From Limnoperna fortunei (taxonomy: Eukaryota > Mollusca > Bivalvia > Mytilida > Modiolidae): a DNA stretch of 64,000 bases. Position 1 is the stretch's first letter. Each line of letters begins with the position of its first letter. A model generated the notes under the pieces. That model was not told where the DNA came from. It ran no database searches and worked only from the letters and a program-made list of their open reading frames with translations. Positions 12,895 to 24,600 of this stretch are shown piece by piece. Position numbers and translations under genes: made by a program. Where the stretch lies: the NCBI GenBank assembly GCA_944474755.1, contig OX104120.1, forward strand, positions 25,264,242 to 25,328,241. Reading direction: 5' to 3'.

Positions 12895-13385
12895 GCATGA
12901 CGTATGAAGATTATTTGAAAGAAATGTATTATGATCAGAAACATCCGGGCTAGTTTGGTGAAGTAGATAAATTATTAAGAGCCGTGCGGAAAGAAGGGAA
13001 ATATTTCGTTAGAAGCACGAGGAACGTTTGGTTTACATCGTCAGATCAATCGCAAGTTTAGACGAAGAAAAGTTATTGCACCTTTTATCAACTACCGTAT
13101 ACGCTGATACGGCGGCAAAGTATAAAACATACGTTAAAGTCAACGACGGTGTCGTTTATTTTCTGTTGGTTATCTACGTGTTTACAGATTCCTACACACA
13201 CACACACCAAGGAAGAGAACGTCAAATCTGAGAACGGATAAAGGTACAGTGTTTCAAACTAGATACGTAAATGACGTGCTTAAAACTAAACACGTGGAAC
13301 ATTTCAAGTCACAATATGCACGATACATTACACAAAGCCAGATCCATTGCTGGATCGACGCATTACCCTCGGTGACATATATACA
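12895..13385 (+). pseudogene. DDE integrase fragment, Polinton/Maverick-like
   Basis: The translation begins MTYEDYLKEMYYDQKHPG and continues after a stop with VDKLLRAVRKEGKY, the N-terminal part of the integrase found in Polinton/Maverick-type elements and in many invertebrate 'transposon-derived' genes. After a frameshift come GLHRQINRKFRRR, then LRTDKGTVFQTRYVNDVL (the second catalytic Asp region), then ARYITQSQIHCWIDALPSVTY. The part between the second Asp and the last block, where the catalytic Glu should be, is missing. It is dead by stop, frameshift and deletion. Assignment to Polintons rests on remembered family likeness. Confidence 0.6.
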
Positions 13386-13688
13386 ACGTTTTTTTTTTAT
13401 TTCGTTGTCTTCAAGTAAGTGCTCGTCGCCGTCTTCCAACAGAGCCTGCGTGGGATTGGCAATCTCTTCCTCGCGCGAAGCGTCGGCAAACTGTTGTTGA
13501 CATAGCTGGTACGTTTCATCGACGATACGGTTCATGTAATCGAGCCTCCGACGTAATAGAAGCTGTAAATCGGTCTCGACGATACAGTGGGGTTCGGTGA
13601 AATCGGGTAGGTTGCTACAAAAAGAGACGAAAACGGGTTCGTGTCGTTGGGTCCTTCTTAAATTTTCAAACAGTGTACACTAATTAGG
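13254..13688 (-). CDS. Opposed open frame beside the integrase, unknown protein
   Basis: On the - strand the reading frame is open from just after a TAG near 13691 down to 13254, with an ATG at 13535. The part from about 13688 to 13385 looks protein-like: varied composition, with segments such as HCIVETDLQLLLRRRLDYM and an acidic stretch ALLEDGDEHLLEDNE. It is noticeably richer in GC than its surroundings. The last 130 bp run antisense through the integrase fragment and are probably not genuine. I do not recognise the protein. It may be another gene of the same large DNA transposon, which would suit the opposed gene orientations of such elements. Confidence 0.35.
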
Positions 13689-13989
13689 TGGACTTAAAGC
13701 TATCTGGCTAAAAAACAATCACCCACTATACTACTGTACTATGTGATGGGCTGTGGATAATATTACAGAAATGTGGCATCAAGTTGAAGTGTTTTACAGT
13801 AATATTTAACATGTACCAAGGATTTCAATCCTGTGTGAGGTATAAAGGCACCCAGTCGGATTACTCCCCCCCCCCCAAAGTCTCGTGGGTGTAAGACGGG
13901 GACAAAATATGTCTCCTTTTTTTCCGTGGTGTTCTTAAATAATATTAAGACCTAATTGAACCAGCTCAGAAGACTTTAATTTGAGACTA

Positions 13990-15415
13990 GTGAAACTTGA
14001 GAATGAACTACATGTATATTATAGTATTTTTGTTTTCTTTAATGCAGATAATAGAGTTTTATTATCTGAATCAATGAATGGCATGCAACAATTTCTTTAT
14101 TTATTTCAATCATATTGTAAGACATGGAAGCTTCATGTAAATATAAATAAAAACAAAAGTTATGATTTTCAGTAAGAGAAAAGTAGCCAATAACAATAAT
14201 TTATTTTTGCTTGGTGAACAAGTAGAAATTGTTGAAAAAAATCATAATTTGGAGTTATTTTTAAATACAACAAAAGTTTTTCTAGAAAGAAGCTGATAGA
14301 TTCAGTCACCAAAACCTTTAAACAGTTTATATAAATTAGTTCAAAATAAAAGCATCCCTAATGATATATAGCTTTAAACGTTTGAAGCCTCGGTTGAAAA
14401 AAAAATTCAGCTTTACGGGTCAGAAATATGTGGCTATGAAAATTATAAAGTCATCAAACAAATCCAATTCATCTATCCATCTATAAGGTTAGAAATAGCA
14501 CTCCACACCTTTTTTATGGGAAACATGGTAGATTTCCTCTGGGTATTAGAGTAAAAATTATAGGATGCTTTCCTTTTGGACTAAGCTTGCGAATAATGGG
14601 GCAAAATTAAGCGGATTTATTTTAGAATAATCCACTCCGTTCACAATACATGGTGCACACAAAAAAAAGGAATGTTTAGATGATCTTGGATTAAGTTATA
14701 CCATTATTAACCAGTTTCCAATTCTCAATTTGCAAATGGTAATACATGTTCTTTCAGATCAATTTATTCAATCTTGGCTCAGCACTATTTCCACATTTTC
14801 TCGGGGACATTTTTACTCCATATTTGAACACTCATTTGGTATTGAAAATAATTTGGTCACGTTACCCAACTCGTATAGAATTTGGATAACAAAACTGCAA
14901 ACATCTAATTAAAGATTGCCTATCGAAAAATGGTTTAATATACCACGATCTGACCGTAGATGCAGTTTTTGTAAAAATGGCCTTGTTGACGAGTTTCATG
15001 TTTAATTTGTATGGACAAACCCAGAAATTGTTGCTTTACCTAGGCAGATATGTTCCTTGTTGTTATGTGAGACGTCCACGTATTAAAAATGGAGGATTTA
15101 TTGTTGTACTGCAACGTTGAAGTTTGAAGCGACTTGCTGCATTCACAAGAAGAATTATAAATTTATTAACACAATATGTACTATTTCAAATACTGTATAC
15201 ATGTTTATCTTTCATTGTTCTCATATAAATATATATCTAACTTGTATTTCTTATATCATGCCACACATGTAAATTGTGTCTAAGTGGTTTCAAATAAACT
15301 TATCAAAACTTATTTCTTTCTCTTTGTATATATTGTAAATAGTTTGTATGTGTGTTTAAACTATTGCTTGTGTATTTTCTCTGTACCAATGTAACGTTGG
15401 CTTTACGAGAATAAA
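13990..15415 (+). mobile_element. Third LINE fragment, RT to 3' end, decayed
   Basis: Starting near 14040, the run FFNADNRVLLSESMNGMQQF matches the YADD region of a non-LTR RT with the box ruined (NADN), followed by FQSYCKTWKLHVNINKNKS. Further downstream, a frame around 14730-14910 and the segment CSFCKNGLVDEFHV (about 14965-15000) give the C-terminal zinc-like motif. The element seems to end near 15415 with ACGAGAATAAAGAGAC. Many stops and frameshifts make it dead. It belongs to a family distinct from the two LINEs upstream. Confidence 0.6.
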
Positions 15416-15419
15416 GAGA

Positions 15420-16230
15420 CTAGTCTTAAAATATCTGCCCAAAGCTGAGATCGGCATCGTGCATTCAGAAGACACATAATTATCTAATATGTTGTCTGCA
15501 AGGCTGATGACGAATTTTGACCCTATTTCCCATATTAAGAACTTAAATACAACTGACAGAATCATCTCCACATACTTCAGCCTACGACGAAGGCGATTCT
15601 AAATTGCTATGATTTGTCCTTGCTCCGATTGTCTTCTGTTTTTGACAATAAAATATGTTTAAACTATAGAAAGTGACAACATGATATCCCAATTCTTGTC
15701 TCTGTACATTTATTTTTCCAAAAATCTTTCCCCTTTGTTTGTATTGATTTCTAAAACAACCATTTGTGGCATAACAAATATTTAGGCATTTTAAAAAATC
15801 GCGGAAATGATATGCGGCCAAGGGACCTAATTCCCAGTACCCTACAAGTATGGCTCCAGTAACAGAACTAATAAAAAGGCAGATTTACTTCTTGAAAGGC
15901 AACCTTTCCATTTGTGCAGAGTGTACTTTGTACATATTAACACTAAATTATGTTCTCCAGACCACACTTAAAACAGAAAAGAATAATGTCTTTAGCTAAG
16001 TCTTAAATAAAATGATTACAACCTTCCAACATTTAATTACGTTAGGTAGTTCATTTTACCATAGGGTATAATTTCTTATAATTGTGATAAACGTGGACAG
16101 AATGAATTATTTTATAATATTACCCCTGTACTAAATCAAGAGATAGGTAGGTTTCGTCTTTAATCCCATTAACGTATAGTTGTTCATAGAAAAAACATCT
16201 GAAAAAGTAAGAAGTCAGAATTCTTTATAC
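15420..16230. other. No feature recognised
   Basis: AT-rich sequence between LINE remains and the foldback element. No open frame or repeat with a match elsewhere in the window was seen. Confidence 0.4.
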
Positions 16231-16237
16231 AGGTATG

Positions 16238-18306
16238 TATAGCATGTTATTGATTGCAAAAATTCAATATTTTAATTTATATTCAATTTTTGCATGTTTA
16301 ATTATATTTTTTTATTTATATGGTATAATTTTGCGTTTAAATTTAATAATTTTCATTTGCATTGGTAAAATTGTCCATTTAATTGCTATATTTTTCCATC
16401 CAGTTGGTATAATTTTTCATTTGTATGCGATAATTTTTTCATTCATACTAAAAGAAAGAAGGACAGCAAAAATATTGTGAAACTGTTTATTCGCGAAGTA
16501 ATATTAATCATATGTGAATTCTTAAAAATTCAAAAGAACTTTTGAAAAATTTAAAATCTAGATCGATATATAAAATTACATCTGTTAGAACCTTTGATTT
16601 TCAACTCTTTATACCACCTTGCAGCGAAAAACTAAAATCCCGTCTTGAGGAAATCATACATAAAGCCTTCGCTTCCACATATGCCTACACATATGTAGTT
16701 TTAAGTTTCGACAATACGTTTTTTTTTTCTACTAAAGAACTTAAAGGAAAATTATGCTACAGCAAAGAATAGGTTTTTAGTATGCTAGATTTTCTTATCA
16801 ACAACATAGTTGTTACTTTTGGAGGATGTGTTTTTCAACAGACAATCGGAATTACAATGGGTACAAACTGTGTCCCACTCCTTGCCGATTTGTTCCTGTA
16901 TTCTTAGGAAACGGAATTTCTTCGACGTCTTATTTAAGACAAGAAGATAGCAGAAGCTAGGTCTTTTAATTTTACATATAGATATATTGATGATATTCTT
17001 TCAATTAACAACCCTCAGTTTGCTGAGTGGTTTCCGTTAATATATCCTTCAGAGCTAAAAATTAAAGAAACCACTGAAACAGCTTCATTTACATATCTTA
17101 TATTTAGACCTCAAATATGAAACCAACGGTCATCTTAGCACAAGAATTTACGACAAACGAGACGATTTTTTAAATTCAAAATTATAAATTTTCCTAACCT
17201 TAGATGCAGCAATATTCCAGCTTCTCCTGCATACGGTTTCTATATTTTTCACTTGATCAGGTATGCAAGAGCTTGCAGCAAATACTGATTTTTGCAAACA
17301 TCACCTATTTCTTCGGGATAAACTTATAAACCAAGGTTACTAGAGAAAACGACTCGTCTGCGCTTCATAAGTTTTACTGTTGATACAACTTCCTTGTCAA
17401 CACATATTCTATCTCGTTTGAAAATATGGTTGCAAATAGTTTTCCCAATTTTGAATTCAGTGTATAGTGAAAGTGCTACGATGATTGTTTGATACATCTA
17501 TTAGTGACTAGTGGTATATGATACCCATCTATTTTAATCAACTAACCAACTCACATTCTACAGTAATGGAAGCGGGAGGTTTGGGATGCCATAGAACCTG
17601 GTTTAGGCCACCATTTCTTTTGAAATACCGGTTGTCAGAACCATTGCTGTAGTTGCTTTATGTTGGTTGTTGGTTTTGTAGTTTGCCGGTTTCTCGGACT
17701 TTGATTTGTGAATTGTCTGTTTTTGACAGTTTCATCGGTGTTCGAGATTTTGTTATTACTTTCATTCTATAATTGCATGCTGGGAAATAGTTTTGAAGTC
17801 ACTGGGTCAAAATTTGAAGCGATGTTTGTGATACATAAATATGCCGCCTTAGTCTTACTGAATTCGGCACAGAATATCTTTGAGTTGTTCGCCAAAATTA
17901 TAGGAATTCCAAAGTTATTCTGCTTGTTTTTGTTTAAACTTAACTGCAACACCGTTTCAAATTTGACCCAGTGACGTCAAAACTATCACAGAACCGTTTC
18001 AAATTTGACCCAGTGACGTCAAAACTATATCCCTGCATATGAACGAGAAAATTATCGCATATAAATGAAATATTATACCAACTGAATAAAATTTATTGCA
18101 TATAAATGAAATATATAGAATATAAATGAAAAATTATACCTATTGAATAGAAAAATAAAGCAATAAAATGGAAAAAGTTACCAATATAAATGACAATTAT
18201 TGCATGTAAACGCAAAAATATAGCATGTAAGTAAAAAAATTATATTAATTGAACATGAAAAATATCAATGAAATTATTGCATTTTTGCAACCAAAATCAT
18301 GCCATA
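16238..18306. mobile_element. Foldback (long inverted repeat) element, with nested insertion
   Basis: The left arm (16238-16444) and right arm (about 18033-18306) are long imperfect inverted repeats made of AT-rich subunits such as GGTATAATTTTTCATTTATAT, with ends like TATGGCATGAT..GGTTGCAAAA. The inner arms continue as 17768-17825 and its inverse at 17950-18040 (TGGGTCAAATTTGAA words). Flanking copies of GGTATG at 16232-16237 and 18307-18312 look like the target-site duplication. Removing the 1.3-kb insertion (16445-17759) restores an element of about 750 bp. A relative lies at 24625-25260. It has no coding capacity of its own. Confidence 0.75.
16445..17759 (+). pseudogene. Reverse-transcriptase fragment nested in the foldback arm
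   Basis: The translation begins near 16550 with RSIYKITSVRTFDF (motif A region) and EEIIHKAFAS, continues with FGGCVFQQTIGITMGTNC and LLADLFLYS, then FTYRYIDDILSINNPQF (the YxDD box as YIDD), and fades in a KIKETTETASFTYL segment. It has several stops and frameshifts. This RT type is common in invertebrate genomes and I suspect a Penelope-like origin, but clade assignment is uncertain. TTTCATTC borders it on both sides (16437-16444 and 17760-17767), a likely 8-bp target duplication. Confidence 0.65.
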
Positions 18307-18450
18307 GGTATGTTTACTATTTATGCTGTTTTTATACTACGCGTAATTTATTGTATTAGTCATGTTAATATTTAATAAAGGGGCCTTTTTACAAGTCGAT
18401 GCATGTGTTATTAAGGTCTCTCAGAAACTAAACGTTCTTTAAAACTCGCA

Positions 18451-18603
<153 letters not shown>

Positions 18604-18646
18604 CTCCTGCCACTGAACTGTTGATTTTCTATGTTTCTCTATCAGA

Positions 18647-21600
18647 ATGAATTCAAAACTGAGACTCGCAGACAGAATCACAGGAACCAACAGTGACGTC
18701 AATGTTTGGTAAGTATTGTCATACAAATTAAATGTCTGTTTATTTTTATGTATGTTCCCCCCAAAATAAATATTTTTTAATAGCAGAAATCAAAAATTAA
18801 CTTGGCTAATTAGGGACAGATCATTTAACTTGAAAAGGGAGGGGGGCTTGGTTTTTTGTTTTGGTCAGAAAAGTTTTTTCCGAACAGAGCGCGGAAAAAA
18901 TATTAATTTTTTTAAGGCGTCGCGACAGAATAATTTTTTTTCATTATTAGCATTATTTTATATCGCAGAAATCCTTCTTCAGAATATTTTTTTTCTTACC
19001 CTCTGCCACCAAAATATTTTTTTCATCAAGAATCATTTTCAAAATATTTTTTTAGGAAAAAACCAAGCACCCCCCCTTGCAAGTTAAAAGGTCGGTCCCT
19101 TAAGAGTCTTATTTCTTATGTACCATATTCGCATCTACACATGAACGTTTCAATGAATCTCATGATTTAACGATCGCGAATACTCGATAACTTTGGCCAA
19201 TTTCTTCGTTTGTTACAATCAGATATTTAACAAATTTCAATTACATATTTAAATATACTGTTTGTCGACAAACGTTTTATATCATTTTTGTATAACATCT
19301 CCTTTATTTTTATAAATTATTGTATTATTAATTAATGTGTGTTTTCATAATGGCCCCGTAAATGTTCTCAATGTTACCTTAATAACAGTTATAGTTGGTT
19401 AATAATAATAATAAAGAAATATGCATTATCTGATTGGTCTAGACGAACTTCATCGATTCTACCGCAGAATGAGTAAACTTCGTGTGCAGTGAGTCGACCT
19501 TGTTTTTTTAACAAACTAATGTTTTAATGTAAAACATGCCATATTTCCATAATGGCCTTTTAATGAAACCGGGTTTCATGTAATGGCCTTCTGGGGACAA
19601 TTATAATGCACGTGCATATTTACCACAATAACACTTAGTTGGTTAATAATACAATATTTTGCCTTTATATGATTGGTCTAGACGGAACCTTATTGATCGG
19701 ACCTCAGAGTGAGTATCGCTCGCGTGCGATGAATAGACCTCATGTAATTATTTAATATTACGGTTTGTAACTCGGTATACTCACAGTTAATTGAATATTG
19801 TTTTAATTAATTATCAGACGTTAGAGAAACGTGAACATACACACATTCAGCAAAAGTTAATAAAATTTTTATAGTTTTACATGTATTATTCGATATCGAG
19901 TAAAATATTTAGCAAATTTTCAGAACTATTTTGTTGAGGTACTGTCTCGTCCGCTTTTATTGGCTTTCATAGAATCCACGATGTTTGTAATAATTCGATA
20001 TAGCACGTACATTACACATTATTTGGGATAGAATTGAGAAACAAGTATAATTAGGTATAAAAAGTTAGAAAATAAAAAGTCTGAACTTCAAACCACTTAC
20101 TCCTTCTCTGGTAAATAAAGTTAAACACCATTCAAACAAACAATCTTTTCGAATTAGGATTGATCTCGACCTAAAGCCAGATATTTGTTTGCCATTCGTT
20201 TAAGTTGAATTGAATAAATTCTTTTAATTTTTTTAAAGCGTATTAAGGGAAAAGTAGTTTAAAAGGTTGAAAAGTTAAATCATCTAACGCTGTTAAATGA
20301 CCGATCTGTAAGTTACTTGTAATTTAAACGTCTTATTGACGAACATTTAATTAAGTTGTCATCTAGAAGTATTTAGTATGTAATTTGTATGTCTCCTTAT
20401 TGTTGCAGGTGCGAAATATTAGACCTAACCTCTACTTGTAATGCTCTTAACTTGTCAGTTGTAAGTAAAGAAGCATTATTTCGTGATTAAGTACTGTTAC
20501 AATGATCAGAAAAGAACGCATAACTGACTAATTACGTCATGATTTTGCTGGACTCATTGGCTAGAGAACGTAAGAATGTCTGAAAGTTTCAGTGCATCCT
20601 GATCACAAAGTGATCAGATGGACTTGCATGCAATAATACAGCCAAGTCCATTCTTTTATAAAGAAATTATTAGTATACATAAAGAGGCTAACAATATTCT
20701 GTACTAATTAAAAAATCTATAATCGTTTCATTCACATGTTTCAGCTTTGACAGACAAAACCAAAAAACAATACAAAACCATCAGTGAAACTTGGTGCTAC
20801 GGAAGGTTAAGCATGGTCATTTACTACACTTATTTGTTCATTTTAGTCATATAATAGGTTTATTTAGAAACACGGAAAGAAAAATCTTTTGAGGTGAATT
20901 ATATGGTAGAGAACTACGTGACACTCAACACATATTTTTCTTCAAGTAATACAGTACAATTTAAATAGAATAGAAAAAGTATATTGTTAGCATAACTTTG
21001 TCCCCAAACTTTGCCTGGCATCACAATTTTCCTTGTCATTGGAGCAAGCTCTAGAACAACGTAGTGCTGGCTATTACGGAATATTGCTGTCCGTGAAAGG
21101 ATAGTGCATTATATGAAATGCAAACCATTATTTTTGTCTTAGTTTTTGTTCCGCAACTTTCAATGGTTGTTAATATGGAGAAATGTTAATGTATCTGAAT
21201 AAGAAACTAAAATATCATGATTGATTGTTGGTATATATAACTCCTTTGTAATTCTACCAACTTACAACTACACATTAGATATTAAAGCATGACCGTTGTA
21301 ATAACTCTTTCGAATCTATATTGAGTAATTATTTTTGACAAAGGGATGTCCAGATTTTAGGCCGCCAGAAGACGTCCTTCAATCTTTAAGTGATGCAGCA
21401 ATCGGAAAGAATCACATGGTTAATCATTACACTAGAGCTCGGGTGAGTATAGACTTCTGTGAATGATTTTACTGGAAAACGTTTTGTTGTTTAATAAAAT
21501 GACACGGCAAAGGTCTTGTTCAATGGAATATTCCCGAACATTGAATGTAATTTAGAAAAAAAATATAAACTGCCACATGCACATTACACGTTTTCAATGT

Positions 21601-24600
21601 TTATCCTAAATTTGATGAATAAATAGTAATAAATAGAATATCTGACCTGCATTGGAAAATCCCCATTACATGTAGAGGTCCGTGGTCGTGGCAGATATAC
21701 AAATGTGCAACTTACGTCCCTTAGATTGGGAAGCTTCAGTTTGAGCACATGTGTATAGTCACGTTTCAGAAATCAAGGTTGGCTGTTGTTACTATATAAC
21801 CAAAAGACTGATTTTTTTCAGTCTTATTTATTTCTTTCGTAAGAAGTATAACCATACAGTATAAACAACAATACAAATAAAATTGAACCCAGTTCAGAAG
21901 GTATTAGTAGTCATATTTGTATGATCTTATGTGTGTGTGTTTCTTGAAAGTGACTTGTTTGCAGCAATTTTCACTATTATTTTTTTTATTCAGGGTCACC
22001 CGCGGCTTGTAGAGGCTCTTTCGCGTCTCTATAGTATAACTCTTCAGACGGAGGTCAACCCAATGACAAATATAAACGTTACAGTCGGTGCATTCGAAGC
22101 GCTGTATTGTTCATTCATGGGATTAATTAACCCAGGAGACGAGGTAAGTAAAGTGTTTTTGTTCTTTGTCCGGAAAAACAACATGTCAGTTTTATTTATT
22201 TCTTATGTGTGGTCATAAATGGCTCTCGCTTAAAAGCTCTCCGCGGCGTTATTTTATAAAGAGACCTAAGCAGTATATAGAACGTTACAGTAAAACACGT
22301 AAAACAAAACATTAAAATTGTTCTCGATTGCAAAATATGACAATATTTCATTGTGTGGCATAATTTATTGACAAATTAAGTAAATCTCATTTGAAATGTA
22401 TATTCATCGAAATTATATAATTTCTTCTTCCTCTTAATTGTTATTGTTGTTAAGAGAGTGTTAATCTAAATAATTTATGTCATTTATTCAAAAACTCATA
22501 GAACAACGTAACAGTTAAGTCACGAAGTTCATGTAAAATGTCTCCTTAAAAGAGTCGTATTATAACAAAAAGAGTCAGCTTTACCCACGCCGAATTGATA
22601 ACGATTTGTGTCTACTCAAGGTAAAGTGGTAGAAGGTTATCTGAAACGGCTTCATCTACATCATTTTTAGACTCGAATATAACACCAACGGTCATCTTAG
22701 CGCAAGAATTTACGACAAACGAGACGATTTTTATTTCAAAATTGTAAATTTGCCTTACCTAATGCAGCATTTTCCCAGCTTCTGCATAATTCTAAATTGA
22801 TCAGGTATGCAAGATCCTGCAGCGAGTATACAGATTTTTGCAAGCATCACCAATTTCTTCGGGGTAAACTTATAAACCATTGTTACTTGAAAAAAAACGA
22901 CTCGTCTGCGTCTTTAATAATTTTTACTATAGATACCAATTCCTTGTCGGAAAATATTCTATCTGCTTTGAAAATATGGTTGCAGATAGTTTTTCCAAAT
23001 TTTGAATTTAGTGTACAGTAATTGTGCAACGATAAGTATTGGATACACCTATTACTGACTAGTGGTATATAATACCATCTATTTTAATAAAAAAAGTAAC
23101 TCACATACTACAGCTATGAAAGAGGGAGGTTTGACATGCCATAAAATCTGATTTAAATACAATTTCTTTTGTCCGTCAGGGCAATTCCTGTAGTTACTAT
23201 ATTTTTGTTTGTTGGTTCTGGAGTTCTCGAACTTTGATTTGTGGATTGTCTTATTTAGACAGTTTCCTCTTTGTTGGTAATTGTTATAACCTTTATTTGT
23301 AATAATAACATAGTATCTCCAGATAAAATTTCGCTATTTGTTCGGTAGCCAGATGAATAGTAAAAAATCGCGTTTTATCTGGCATCCATTTCGTATAAAT
23401 TTTGTGTCTTAAATTTAAGCTTTACGCATTTGAATTTTGTTGGCATTTCGTTTAGTCGAACTACCAGAAATCTCTGGTTATTCTGAATAACAAACTCATA
23501 TGTAGATTTCAATACATTTTATTTGGTCAATACAAAAATAGACACCGTGATATAGTTGAAAAATTACTGAAACTAATTTTAAGCCTTAATTCACATTGTG
23601 CCGTTCTTTGAAATGTCTTCAACTGAATAAACTTTATAGTATGTTTATATTTCAGCTAATGTTTAGACAAAAAAGTGTCCAGCTAAATTCATCCTCATAT
23701 TGATAGAAACAATTTGTTTTGAAATTTTGGTCCAATATATTATAACAGGTGCAAATTTTAATCATGGAAGTCCTATGATTACTGCAAGAACTGATGAACT
23801 GAAATACACGCCAATAAATTGTAAATAACAGTCATACACGTGGTCTGTCAGCACTGAGATTGCGGGTTCGATTCTCACTGCAGGCAGGGTGTACTCGACT
23901 CCAATCTTAATTGACAAGGATTGCCAGTTTTCCTACCGTAGGTCGGGGGTTTTCTCTGGGTACTCCGGCTTCCTCCCCCAATAAAAACTGGACGCCATGA
24001 AATAGCTAAAAAATTGCTGAAAGTGGCGTTAAAACACCATTCAACAAACAACAAACAGTCATAACTTTTAACGATAAAACGCCGGAAAATTGGCATACGT
24101 CAGACAGTGAGTAGTAAGTGCCGATTTCATATACTTTACGGATTTTAACTTTGAGGAATAAAATAAAACTAGATTTGATTATTTAGTTTGCAGCAACTCA
24201 TACGAGTTCCAGAATTAGAATGAATATGATATGAAAATCATTTTCAGTTATCTTTTTGAAGTTTTAAAACATTTGACTTTGTCATTACAAAAACACTCTC
24301 AATTCCGTATGAATTTCTATCCAACGACTACAGAAGTTTGTAGTTGACCTTACTAACTGAAGAAAGTATTTGCTTGATACTGTCCTATATATAGTGAACT
24401 GCTGTCACTTTTAAACACTTTACATCATTGTGTCCGCTAGATGTCTTACTTCTAAACACGTCGTATTAGTAACAGATCTAGGTAAACGGTAGCGATGCAT
24501 ATTTTTGTAAAAGTATATAAATTGTACAAGTTTAGAAGAAGTAGAAAAAGTTCGTTTATAATGAGATGTTCATTACATGTATTAAATACAGTAGTACCAT

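Noticed and set aside
17708..17974. 88-codon open frame on the + strand
   Set aside because: It crosses the border of the RT insertion and the inner arm of the foldback element, so it is not a gene.
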